In this document: one piece after another, positions 1 to 6,778 of the stretch
How positions within the stretch are numbered: the first letter of the stretch is position 1
Layout: the number at the start of each line of letters is the position of its first letter
NCBI GenBank assembly: GCA_943329165.2
Contig: CALQCV020000037.1
Coordinates: 1-11,545, forward strand
Direction of reading: 5' to 3'
DNA: 11,545 nt
DNA from: Candidatus Nitrotoga sp. CP45
Lineage (GTDB): Bacteria; Bacteroidota; Bacteroidia; Flavobacteriales; Flavobacteriaceae
Translations under genes and position numbers: made by a program
The notes under the pieces: model-generated
Seen by the model: the letters and a program-made list of their open reading frames with translations, nothing else
What the model was told of the DNA's origin: nothing
Databases searched by the model: none

Positions 1-1023
1 GTTTAAAGAAAAACCAGAAATAATTGTTCCTTTATGATTTCCGAGAAATGTATAAACAGCAATGAATAGTAGTAATAGTAAAACATAAATATATAAATGA
101 TATTTAGGAATCTTAATATTTTTAAAATGTAAAAAAACAAACCAAAAAGAAATTGTAAGCATAACTAAAGGGAACACTGGAACATAGAAGAACAAAGATA
201 TAATCAATATTATAAAATTATTAGAACTTGATTTTTTAAGATATAACATCAAAGCAATGACTATATTCAGAATATATAAAATCTTAAGATTTATCCAAAT
301 TGGACCCATACCTGAAATCGGCAAACCATTTTTACTAAAAAAATGGTTAAAAGTATCCCATGGCTGAGTAAAGAATAGTAAGAAAAAAAATATAAAAAAA
401 ACAGAACTTACGACAAAAAAAGTTTTTTTTGTTTTCAAATTAAAATACAACACAAAAAGTTCTCTAATCCCAAAACAACTTATTATCGAAGCAATTGGAT
501 AGGCAAAAAGAAATAAATTTAAAGCATGAGGCTGTCCGTTAATTATATTTCCAAAGTCCATACACCATAATTCCAAAAAATGATAAAAATCGATTCCATT
601 ATAGTTAGCATCTAAAAGGTTGTAAAACACATTAATATTTTCAAGTCCTAACTTTTGATTCATAATACCAACTCTTATCCAGAATAAATAATCTTCATGA
701 ACAATAAACAATTGTTTAGAACGCCAAAAAAGCAAAACAAAAACAAATGTAACAATACTTATTATGGTCAAGGAGATTTTCCAGTTTTTAAACGAAAAAG
801 ATAATTTAATTCGTTTTAAGAAAATACCACAAACAAGTATTAACAAAACGGGAAGAAGAAAAATAGTCTTAAAGTTTGTTACATATAAAGAATACCCTCC
901 AATTATAAGTAAAAAATTAACAATTGCATTAGAAAAATCATTCTTAAAATCAATTATTTGAATATGCAAAAGAACAAATGAAATGACAAAAAAAGAAAAG
1001 AGAACAACAAACAGTGGCAACAT
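1..1023 (-). CDS. Multi-pass membrane protein, 3' end outside window (possible GT-C-type glycosyltransferase or polymerase)
   Basis: An open frame of 341 codons runs without a stop from ATG at 1023 to the left edge of the window, so the C-terminus is missing. The protein is strongly hydrophobic, with likely membrane segments near residues 2-21, 30-45, 50-68, 83-100, 163-185, 200-218, 244-262, 268-300 and 308-325. After the segment ending near residue 100 comes an outer loop with a His-Glu-Asp-Tyr motif (H109-E110-D111) and later D145-F-Y-H148. An acidic pair in an early external loop is typical of GT-C polyprenyl-phosphate-sugar transferases, and this arrangement resembles them. I do not recognise a named family, and a Wzy-like polymerase is an equally fair guess. 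The start is set by the only ATG near the first membrane segment; an in-frame stop lies about 50 bases upstream. The DNA looks even more AT-rich than its neighbours, as is common for wzx/wzy-type genes. Confidence 0.8.
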   Translation of the reverse strand, partial: MLPLFVVLFSFFVISFVLLHIQIIDFKNDFSNAIVNFLLIIGGYSLYVTNFKTIFLLPVLLILVCGIFLKRIKLSFSFKNWKISLTIISIVTFVFVLLFWRSKQLFIVHEDYLFWIRVGIMNQKLGLENINVFYNLLDANYNGIDFYHFLELWCMDFGNIINGQPHALNLFLFAYPIASIISCFGIRELFVLYFNLKTKKTFFVVSSVFFIFFFLLFFTQPWDTFNHFFSKNGLPISGMGPIWINLKILYILNIVIALMLYLKKSSSNNFIILIISLFFYVPVFPLVMLTISFWFVFLHFKNIKIPKYHLYIYVLLLLLFIAVYTFLGNHKGTIISGFSLN

Positions 1024-1082
1024 TATAATAAATATTAATAATTGAAAAAAATACTTTCCACTAATGCTTTATTATCTTAGTG

Positions 1083-1160
1083 TTAGAAAGAACATACCCC
1101 ATCTTGAATATAATTAGTTTCTTTACAGGTTAAGTAGGGTTTTTTGAATGGTATTGCCAT
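1083..1160 (-). pseudogene. Remnant: N-terminus of a WecE/RffA-like sugar-nucleotide transaminase
   Basis: A 25-codon frame begins with ATG one base after the stop of the second KASIII gene, then stops at TAA (1083-1085). Its peptide begins MAIPFKKPYLTCKETNYIQD. From memory this closely matches the start of WecE/RffA (dTDP-4-dehydro-6-deoxyglucose 4-transaminase) and related DegT/DnrJ/EryC1/StrS enzymes, which begin IPFxxPxxTGKExxYIxDAV. Normal length is about 370-380 residues, so more than 90% is gone, including the PLP lysine. Downstream, in another frame (about 1065-1039), a weak S-I-S-G-K-Y-F string may be a decayed continuation of the family's SGKISGxGxFT stretch. The tight coupling to KASIII suggests that an amino-sugar transaminase was once the next gene of the acyl operon. 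Bases 1024-1082 hold no other gene, promoter or terminator that I can support. Confidence 0.7.
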
Positions 1161-1161
1161 T

Positions 1162-2175
1162 TTATTTTATTTTTACTACTGTTCCGCCCCAAGAATAACC
1201 AACCCCAAAACCAGCCAACAATACATTACTTTGCGTTACTAATCTATTTTCTTTCAAGGCATGATAAAGCGCTATTGGAATGGTAGAAGAAACTGTATTC
1301 CCACAATTTTCAATGTGAATATAGAATTTATTATCGTCAATTTTGCACTTCTTTTTTAGACTATCTAACATAAATTTATTTGCCTGATGTAAGATAAACA
1401 AATGAATAGCCTCTTTATCCAGTTGATTTTTTTCAAGGGTATTGTTGATTAATTTAGGGACAGATGCTAACGTAAAAAGAAAAATCTCTGAACCATTCAT
1501 ATACAAATTATCATCAGAATGATAATTATCGTATTCATCTACAGTTTCTCCGGAATGCTTATTATAATTTCTTAAACCTCCGTTTTTCAGTATCAGGTTT
1601 TCTGCACCTCTTCCATCAGTACCATAATCGAAATTCAAAATTTCGGCAAATCCAATATCGGATGAAATCAAAGTGGCTGCTGCTGCGTCGCCAAAAATTG
1701 TTTTATTGCTTTTATCCTTAGGATGTATGAATTTCGAATAGGTTTCAGAAGTAATTAGCAAAACATTATTTGCCTGACCGGATGAAATTAAGCCTTTTGC
1801 CAAACCAAGTCCGTAGATATATCCGGAACATCCCAAATTCATGTCAAATGCTCCTGCACGTGTAGATAATCCTAATTTGTCTTGAATGATACAAGCTGTA
1901 GTTGGCAAAAAATAATCTGGACTTTGAGTACACAAAATGATGTAATCAATAATTGACTTATCGATATCGTGTTCTTCAAAAAGAATGTTTGAAGCTTTAA
2001 CTGCCATATCTCCCGATGTTTCATTTTCTGAAGCAATATATCTATTGTTGATACCTGTTTTTTTAGAAATTTTATCTATACTCCATTCTGGAAAATCTTT
2101 TTCTATAACAGCATTACTTAACTCATAAGAAGGTAAATAGTACGAAATTGCTTTAATATAGGACTTTATGTTCAT
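1162..2175 (-). CDS. KASIII-like 3-oxoacyl-ACP synthase (second copy)
   Basis: This 337-residue thiolase-fold condensing enzyme of the FabH (KASIII) type has the full Cys-His-Asn triad: Cys116 in NLGCSGYIYGL, His263 in LHQAN and Asn293 in ENCGNT. The GFGVGYSWGG end is also typical. FabH-family enzymes form a C-C bond between an acyl primer (usually acyl-CoA) on the cysteine and malonyl-ACP, in the cytosol. The length is normal for the family, and the ATG lies 4 bases after the SDR stop. It is clearly related to the KASIII at 4004-5083 but diverged, so the two are paralogues and not a recent duplication. The operon also holds an ACP, a ketoreductase and a GNAT. A role in building a short acyl group for a sugar is therefore likelier than housekeeping fatty-acid initiation. 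The second copy may perform a second elongation or use a different primer; the sequence does not show which. Confidence 0.93.
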   Translation of the reverse strand: MNIKSYIKAISYYLPSYELSNAVIEKDFPEWSIDKISKKTGINNRYIASENETSGDMAVKASNILFEEHDIDKSIIDYIILCTQSPDYFLPTTACIIQDKLGLSTRAGAFDMNLGCSGYIYGLGLAKGLISSGQANNVLLITSETYSKFIHPKDKSNKTIFGDAAAATLISSDIGFAEILNFDYGTDGRGAENLILKNGGLRNYNKHSGETVDEYDNYHSDDNLYMNGSEIFLFTLASVPKLINNTLEKNQLDKEAIHLFILHQANKFMLDSLKKKCKIDDNKFYIHIENCGNTVSSTIPIALYHALKENRLVTQSNVLLAGFGVGYSWGGTVVKIK

Positions 2176-2179
2176 ATTA

Positions 2180-2929
2180 TTAATTTAAGATATTAGACCT
2201 TCCACCATCTATGGTAATTGTTGTTCCGGTTATCCAACTACTTTTATCTGAAAGTAAAAAGAGGGATAAATGTGCCACATCTTGAGGTTTTCCATACCCT
2301 AATGGATATTTTTGACGGTCAATAGCGATTGCTTCTTCTGAAACAGTAGCAGCAATTTCGGTAGTTAATGCTGTTTCCACCTGACCCGGTGCGATTGTAT
2401 TAACGCGTATATATTGTCCTGATAATTCTGAAGCAAGTACTTGAGCTGTAGAATTCAAAGCAGCTTTAGTTGAAGAGTAAATAAAGTTCCCTTTCATACC
2501 CATTTCACCAGCAATGGAACTTATAAATATAATGGATGCGTTTTTACTTATTTTCTTCTTTTTCAATAATTTGGAAATAATAACTACAATAGAATCATAA
2601 TTAATTGTCCTGATTTTATTAAGCAAATTAATATCTAAAAATTTTATTGGAAGTAACTTCACTATTCCCGCAGAATGAACAATTCCGTCTAAGGGTATTT
2701 CAATTTTTTCAATTAATTCATCTATTTTTTCCAGGTCTGATAAATCATAAGTAATTCCAATGAAACTAGGAAGTTCATTTGCCATTGAAACTAATTTTTC
2801 TGAATCCCTTCCGACTCCAATTACTTTGCCTCCATAATGAGAAACCTGATTACAGATTTCATGACCAATACCCGAAGTAGCACCCGTAACTAAAATTGTC
2901 TTTTCAGAAAAATCTATAAAACTTGTCAT
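2180..2929 (-). CDS. SDR-family oxidoreductase, FabG-like 3-oxoacyl-ACP reductase
   Basis: This is a 249-residue classical short-chain dehydrogenase/reductase. It has the NAD(P)-binding TGATSGIG (residues 15-22), HSAG (85-88) in place of the usual NNAG, and the catalytic tetrad Asn110, Ser138, Tyr151 and Lys155 (YSSTK). The IAPGQVET stretch and the C-terminal ITGTTITIDGG are also standard. The likely reaction is NAD(P)H-dependent reduction of the 3-keto group made by the adjacent KASIII enzymes, giving a 3-hydroxyacyl-ACP. The substrate is inferred from context, because SDRs are broad and a sugar or alcohol dehydrogenase cannot be excluded. Its ATG overlaps the stop of the Rieske gene by 4 bases (ATGA), so translation is probably coupled. 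No dehydratase or enoyl reductase is seen in the window, which would leave hydroxyl groups on the chain. Confidence 0.92.
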   Translation of the reverse strand: MTSFIDFSEKTILVTGATSGIGHEICNQVSHYGGKVIGVGRDSEKLVSMANELPSFIGITYDLSDLEKIDELIEKIEIPLDGIVHSAGIVKLLPIKFLDINLLNKIRTINYDSIVVIISKLLKKKKISKNASIIFISSIAGEMGMKGNFIYSSTKAALNSTAQVLASELSGQYIRVNTIAPGQVETALTTEIAATVSEEAIAIDRQKYPLGYGKPQDVAHLSLFLLSDKSSWITGTTITIDGGRSNILN

Positions 2930-4014
2930 TGAATTGTATCTAAATATTTTTTATGAAATTCGTTAATTCTCTTTTCTTCCTTACCTAAGAAATAAGTATT
3001 TTCAACAAAAGGAATATTTTTTTGAATTTGTTCCAAAACGACTTTGTCTTCGCTAAGTATCTGATTAATTGACGTTTTTGCTATTTCTAAAAACGCATTG
3101 TGAATTGCTTTTCTGGGCTCAAATCCTTCTTTAAATTTCGGACTGTAAAATCGTTTTCTCAAAATTGTTTTTTCAGATGAAACCGGAAGGACGTTCCCAA
3201 CATATAAGCTTGTACCTTCAGTTGAAGAGATTAGCAGATTTGGAAAAATAAAGTAATGTCTAAAAGTATTGTGCTTGTATTCTATATTTTCAAGATATTT
3301 TAAAACTTTATTTTCATCTTCATCATTGACTTCCTTTGGATAATCTGCAACTGAATGTCCATTATCATATTCGTTATCAACTTCAGATATCCTGCAAAAA
3401 CCCATACCAAATAATGTAGTTTGATGGATGGCAGGACAATGATACGCTTCAATTACATTTTCAACAATTATCTTCCAATTTACATTTTGAAAATCATCAT
3501 CAAAATAGAAATTATAATCGAGTGTATTGCTTATATGGATCAATTTATTGTAAAAAACACCTAAATATTCTTGTATTGGTAGAACATCTTCTGTCAAAGA
3601 AACAAACAGAAACTCTCCCACTTTTTCAAGCCTTAAGGATTTAACTTTTAGACAGCTAAAACTTTCTGATTCTGTATCAAAAGCAGTTTTTTTAGGAATG
3701 GTTTTCGGTTTACCTTCTTTATCAAAACTCCAATTGTGGTACATACACATAAAATGACCCGTTCCTTTTACTTCTGTTTGAATTTTGTTAAATCGATGTG
3801 GACAGATGTTTTGAAAGGCCTTCAGTTCTCCTTTAAAATTATAAATCACTATTGGATAATCAAAAATATTTAAAGTAACAAAGGAATTATTTTCAGGCAA
3901 ATCACTTGCCATTCCGGCAAAAAACCAATTTTTGGAGAATATTTTTTTAAATTCGACCTCCTTGGTGTTTTCCCCAAAATACTGTTTTGGATGTATTAAT
4001 TCTTTATTCAACAT
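2926..4014 (-). CDS. Rieske non-heme iron oxygenase, alpha (catalytic) subunit
   Basis: This 362-residue protein has the two-domain layout of ring-hydroxylating or CntA/GbcA-type oxygenases. The N-terminal Rieske [2Fe-2S] site is C71-P-H73 with C90-M-Y-H93. The C-terminal mononuclear iron site is N186-V-I-E189-A-Y-H192-x4-H197, with a distal Asp323 in SEDKVVLEQIQ. Glu189 sits where naphthalene dioxygenase has the bridging Asp; a Glu there is known from carnitine monooxygenase CntA. Enzymes of this group use O2 and electrons from a separate reductase to hydroxylate or demethylate small molecules. No reductase, ferredoxin or beta subunit gene is visible, so an outside reductase is needed. The gene lies inside the acyl operon, overlapping the upstream KASIII by 11 bases and the SDR by 4. 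A role in oxidising the acyl chain, the ACP-bound intermediate or the sugar is inferred. The substrate is unknown. Confidence 0.93.
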   Translation of the reverse strand: MLNKELIHPKQYFGENTKEVEFKKIFSKNWFFAGMASDLPENNSFVTLNIFDYPIVIYNFKGELKAFQNICPHRFNKIQTEVKGTGHFMCMYHNWSFDKEGKPKTIPKKTAFDTESESFSCLKVKSLRLEKVGEFLFVSLTEDVLPIQEYLGVFYNKLIHISNTLDYNFYFDDDFQNVNWKIIVENVIEAYHCPAIHQTTLFGMGFCRISEVDNEYDNGHSVADYPKEVNDEDENKVLKYLENIEYKHNTFRHYFIFPNLLISSTEGTSLYVGNVLPVSSEKTILRKRFYSPKFKEGFEPRKAIHNAFLEIAKTSINQILSEDKVVLEQIQKNIPFVENTYFLGKEEKRINEFHKKYLDTIQ

Positions 4015-5083
4015 GATAAAAACTCATATCCGTTAGCAATGACTTTTCCAAATCCATCATTACACTTCCCCAAGATAATCCAACACCAAAGCCACACATA
4101 ATCACTTTTAATTCCTTCTCTATACTTTTATCTTTAAGTAGCTGAACAATTGTTAACGGTATTGAAGCTCCGTTTGTATTCCCAAAATTTTCTATAGAAT
4201 ATGGTGCTTTTTCTCTTTCTATTTTTAGTCTTTTTCGAATGGTTTCATTCATAAACAAATTTGCTTGATGCAGAAAGAAATAATCAATATTTTCTATGAT
4301 TGAACCTGTTTCTTCTAAAATATTTTTAATTGAATTTGGTGCTGTTTTTATGGCGAAATTAAATACATCGATGCCATTTAAATGCAAATCAACTGCTCTT
4401 CTTTTTCCTGCGGTTTCGTCTTCTTTCTTAATATAGTGATAATCAAAAGAATTAACCTTGGTTCGATTTCTTGCACCACCATCCTTAACTTTTATAGCTT
4501 CTAAACCGCTTCCATCAGTTCCAATATCAAAGTTCCATTTCGATGGTTTTTTGTCATCAAATTTTATAGCTGTTGCTGTCCCGGCATCACCAAAAAGGGG
4601 ATGAACACTTTTGTCCTCAGAAGAAGTATAGGTGCTGATTGTGTCTCCAACTAACAATAGTCCTTTATTAAATTTGCTGTTTTGCAATAGATTTGAAACC
4701 AAACTCAATCCGTATATATATCCTGAACAACCCAAAGAAATATCTAAACAGAAGCAATCTTTTGACAATCCAAGTCTATTTTGCAATAAATTAGAGGTTG
4801 CCGGTAAGATGTAATCAGGAGATTGAGAAACAAAAATCAATACATCAATTTCTTCTTTTTGCCAATTGAGTTTAGCAATAATATTTTCGGCTGCTTGAAA
4901 GCATAAGTCAGAAGCACAAATAGTTCCATCAGAAACATATCGTTGATTTATTCCTGTATTTTGAGAAAAAACAAGAGCATCTTTTTCAGAAAACATTTCT
5001 AAATCGATAGTTTTTACCAAATTATTTGGAACACAAGCTGCAACTCCTTTTATATGTACATTTTCAACTTCAAACAGAGACAT
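4004..5083 (-). CDS. KASIII-like 3-oxoacyl-ACP synthase (first copy)
   Basis: This 359-residue FabH-type condensing enzyme has an intact triad: Cys119 in SLGCSGYIYGL, His272 in LHQAN and Asn302 in FGNTNGASIP. It is slightly longer than ordinary FabH (about 320-335), with extra residues around 205-232 (a Lys/Arg/Glu-rich stretch before LHLNG) and a short C-terminal tail. The expected chemistry is decarboxylative Claisen condensation of an acyl primer with a malonyl-ACP. It starts 10 bases after the stop of the dedicated ACP gene, a strong hint that this ACP is its partner. Its 3' end overlaps the Rieske oxygenase by 11 bases. Two different KASIII paralogues in one small operon suggest two successive condensations or a choice of primers; this is inference. 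A housekeeping FabH normally sits with plsX/rpmF, which are absent here. Confidence 0.93.
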   Translation of the reverse strand: MSLFEVENVHIKGVAACVPNNLVKTIDLEMFSEKDALVFSQNTGINQRYVSDGTICASDLCFQAAENIIAKLNWQKEEIDVLIFVSQSPDYILPATSNLLQNRLGLSKDCFCLDISLGCSGYIYGLSLVSNLLQNSKFNKGLLLVGDTISTYTSSEDKSVHPLFGDAGTATAIKFDDKKPSKWNFDIGTDGSGLEAIKVKDGGARNRTKVNSFDYHYIKKEDETAGKRRAVDLHLNGIDVFNFAIKTAPNSIKNILEETGSIIENIDYFFLHQANLFMNETIRKRLKIEREKAPYSIENFGNTNGASIPLTIVQLLKDKSIEKELKVIMCGFGVGLSWGSVMMDLEKSLLTDMSFYHVE

Positions 5084-5093
5084 AATTGAGTTT

Positions 5094-5318
5094 TTATTTG
5101 GAAACTAATTGGAATAAATCTTCAATAGTCGAGGAATTTTTAAAATCATCACCTGATAGACTAACGGAATAATTTTCATCCACAAAAGCTATCACAACAA
5201 GTGCCATCATTGAACTCCACTCATCTAAATCTTTATAGTTTGTCTCAAAAGCTATTAAACTTGGATCTGTATCTTCAAATTGCTCTTGAAATCCTATTAA
5301 AAAATCTTCTTTAGTCAT
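5094..5318 (-). CDS. Acyl carrier protein (dedicated, free-standing)
   Basis: This 74-residue acidic protein fits the ACP four-helix fold in length and charge. The phosphopantetheine attachment serine is most likely Ser36 in DEWSSMMAL, where the canonical D-S-L is replaced by S-S-M; Ser35 is the only neighbour that could be confused with it. Holo-ACP would carry the growing acyl chain between the KASIII, SDR and possibly Rieske enzymes, and then hand it to the GNAT. The gene lies 2 bases after the GNAT stop and 10 bases before the first KASIII start. The divergent DSL motif and the location away from fabF/fabD argue that this is a specialised ACP and not the housekeeping AcpP. A phosphopantetheinyl transferase is not in the window. 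Confidence 0.88.
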   Translation of the reverse strand: MTKEDFLIGFQEQFEDTDPSLIAFETNYKDLDEWSSMMALVVIAFVDENYSVSLSGDDFKNSSTIEDLFQLVSK

Positions 5319-5320
5319 AA

Positions 5321-5842
5321 TTATTTATTTAATATTTCTCTTATTCTTTTTGTTTTATTTAGATAATTCTCCGATTTTAAGATAAACCAGATTACATCTT
5401 TAGAGCTTTTTTCTTCGTTTTCAACGCAGCCTTGACCTATACTTGAATTAATGGCTTTTTTATTATCTCTTCTTACTTGTGAATAGATATGATCTAATTT
5501 TAATTCGTCGAATATAAAATCATTAAAGCACAAAACCATTCTTGCTACTATATCTGTATTTTCATATTTTTCTGAAGCCAGATAAATCCCTCCTTCACCT
5601 GCATTATTTTTAATGTTTTTAACATGTATTACGCCTACTTTTTCATTATTATACTCAGCGATAAAATAATAATTCTTATCGTTATTTATACTTTCAAACC
5701 ACTTTTTCTGCATTTCTTCAGTGATGAATTCAGTATAAATCATTCTGCTGTTTACATATTCTGAATTTCTCCAGTTTCGTAACAGCTCTAAATTACCCGC
5801 ATCAGCTCTATGCAAAGTAATATTATATTTCAAAATTTCCAA
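5321..5842 (-). CDS. GNAT-family N-acyltransferase (PseH/WecD-like, probable amino-sugar acylase)
   Basis: This 173-residue protein begins with the LRxWRN pattern (residues 21-26, LRNWRN). It continues with WFES and a central YYFIAEYNNEKVGVIHV strand pair, a layout I associate with PseH-type sugar N-acetyltransferases. The C-terminal VRRDNKKAINSSIGQGC (about 123-139) matches GNAT motif B. The cofactor loop (motif A, about 93-101) is degenerate, lacking a clear QxxGxG, which could fit an acyl-ACP donor in place of acetyl-CoA. The likely job is to transfer the acyl group made by the neighbouring enzymes to the amino group of an amino sugar; this is inferred. The start is TTG at 5842, 12 bases after the GT2 stop; the only in-frame alternatives nearby are further TTG codons, the next at 5833. 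No ATG fits. The stop lies 2 bases before the ACP start. Confidence 0.85.
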   Translation of the reverse strand: MEILKYNITLHRADAGNLELLRNWRNSEYVNSRMIYTEFITEEMQKKWFESINNDKNYYFIAEYNNEKVGVIHVKNIKNNAGEGGIYLASEKYENTDIVARMVLCFNDFIFDELKLDHIYSQVRRDNKKAINSSIGQGCVENEEKSSKDVIWFILKSENYLNKTKRIREILNK

Positions 5843-5854
5843 ATTAAAAATAGT

Positions 5855-6775
5855 TTATATTATTTCATCAATTATGTAAGCCGGTCTGTTTTTTGTCTGT
5901 TCAAAAACTTTACCGATATAAATCCCAACAACCCCTATAACCGTGATTATTATTCCTGAAAGGAGCCAGATAGAAATAATCAAGGACGAATAACCAGACA
6001 CTTTAATACTGCCTTCTAAATAATAGATTAAGTTAACCAAACCTCCAATAAAAGCAAGAAATGAAATTATCATTCCAAACTTTACAAATATTTTTAATGG
6101 TTTATTTGAAAAAGAAATAATTGCATTAAACGCCAAACTTATACCTTTAGAAAAACTATAAGAGGATTTTCCGCTATCTCTATCTGCGTGTTCAACTGCA
6201 ATGGAAGTTGCATTGTAGCCAGTAAAATATATAAAAAGCGGAAATGCTTTTATATAATCACCAATCGTAAGTACCGATGCAATTACCTTTCGATTATAAA
6301 TCCCAAAATTGGCAACTTCATTATTAAAATCGGTATCGGCTAAGTAATTAAATACTTTTGAGAAAATTTTTGAATACATTTTTTTAATAAATCCATCTTG
6401 TCTGTTTTCTCTTCTTGCTAATACTAAATCATAGCCTTCAATAGCCTTCTTGTATAACTTTTCAATTTCTTTAGGTTGATCTTGTAAATCACAATCCATT
6501 ACAACTATCCATTCTCCTTTGGCAATTGATAATCCAGCCACTATAGCTGGGTGTTGTCCAAAATTTCTGCTTAACCTTATACTTTTTACTTCAGGAAATT
6601 TTATAGACAATTGCCTCATTACTTCCCATGAATTATCTGGACTTCTATCATCAACTAAAATAATTTCAAACGTCACACCTATTTCATGAAGTGTATTCCT
6701 TATTTGATAAACTAATTTATCTAATATCTTTTCTGCTCTATAAACTGGACTAATTATAGAAATTTCTATACTCAT
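5855..6775 (-). CDS. GT2 glycosyltransferase, polyprenyl-phosphate type (GtrB/ArnC/DPM1-like)
   Basis: This 306-residue family 2 transferase has a cytosolic GT-A domain with VDDRSPDNSW (Asp42-Asp43), RNFGQHPAIVAGL (70-82) and the metal/nucleotide motif D94-C-D96 in MDCDLQDQP. The R199-D-S-G-K-S-S-Y-S-F region is typical of DPM1/GtrB enzymes. Two C-terminal membrane segments follow (about 228-252 and 263-288), and the end GIYIGKVFEQTKNRPAYII is typical of GtrB/ArnC relatives. The family moves a sugar from its nucleotide to undecaprenyl phosphate on the inner face of the membrane. The ATG starts 3 bases after the stop of a truncated DMT transporter, which mirrors the usual GT2-plus-small-flippase pairing (ArnC with ArnE/F, GtrB with GtrA). 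The sugar is not shown by the sequence; an N-acylated amino sugar made by the downstream genes is the contextual guess. Confidence 0.93.
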   Translation of the reverse strand: MSIEISIISPVYRAEKILDKLVYQIRNTLHEIGVTFEIILVDDRSPDNSWEVMRQLSIKFPEVKSIRLSRNFGQHPAIVAGLSIAKGEWIVVMDCDLQDQPKEIEKLYKKAIEGYDLVLARRENRQDGFIKKMYSKIFSKVFNYLADTDFNNEVANFGIYNRKVIASVLTIGDYIKAFPLFIYFTGYNATSIAVEHADRDSGKSSYSFSKGISLAFNAIISFSNKPLKIFVKFGMIISFLAFIGGLVNLIYYLEGSIKVSGYSSLIISIWLLSGIIITVIGVVGIYIGKVFEQTKNRPAYIIDEII

Positions 6776-6778
6776 AAA

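Noticed and set aside
764..961. Plus-strand open frame of 65 codons
   Set aside because: It lies antisense to the membrane-protein gene, whose minus-strand frame is open across the whole region and has a clear membrane-protein pattern; the plus-strand product has no recognisable features.
1083..1140. Transcription terminator between the second KASIII and the membrane protein
   Set aside because: The ACCC/GGGT bases in this stretch do not form a convincing stem followed by a T-run in the minus-strand direction; the sequence is better explained as transaminase coding remnant.
1162..5318. Housekeeping fatty-acid synthesis cluster or aryl-polyene cluster
   Set aside because: No plsX, rpmF, fabD, fabF, dehydratase or KASII/CLF genes; two KASIII with a Rieske enzyme and GNAT among glycosyltransferases fit a sugar-acylation role better.
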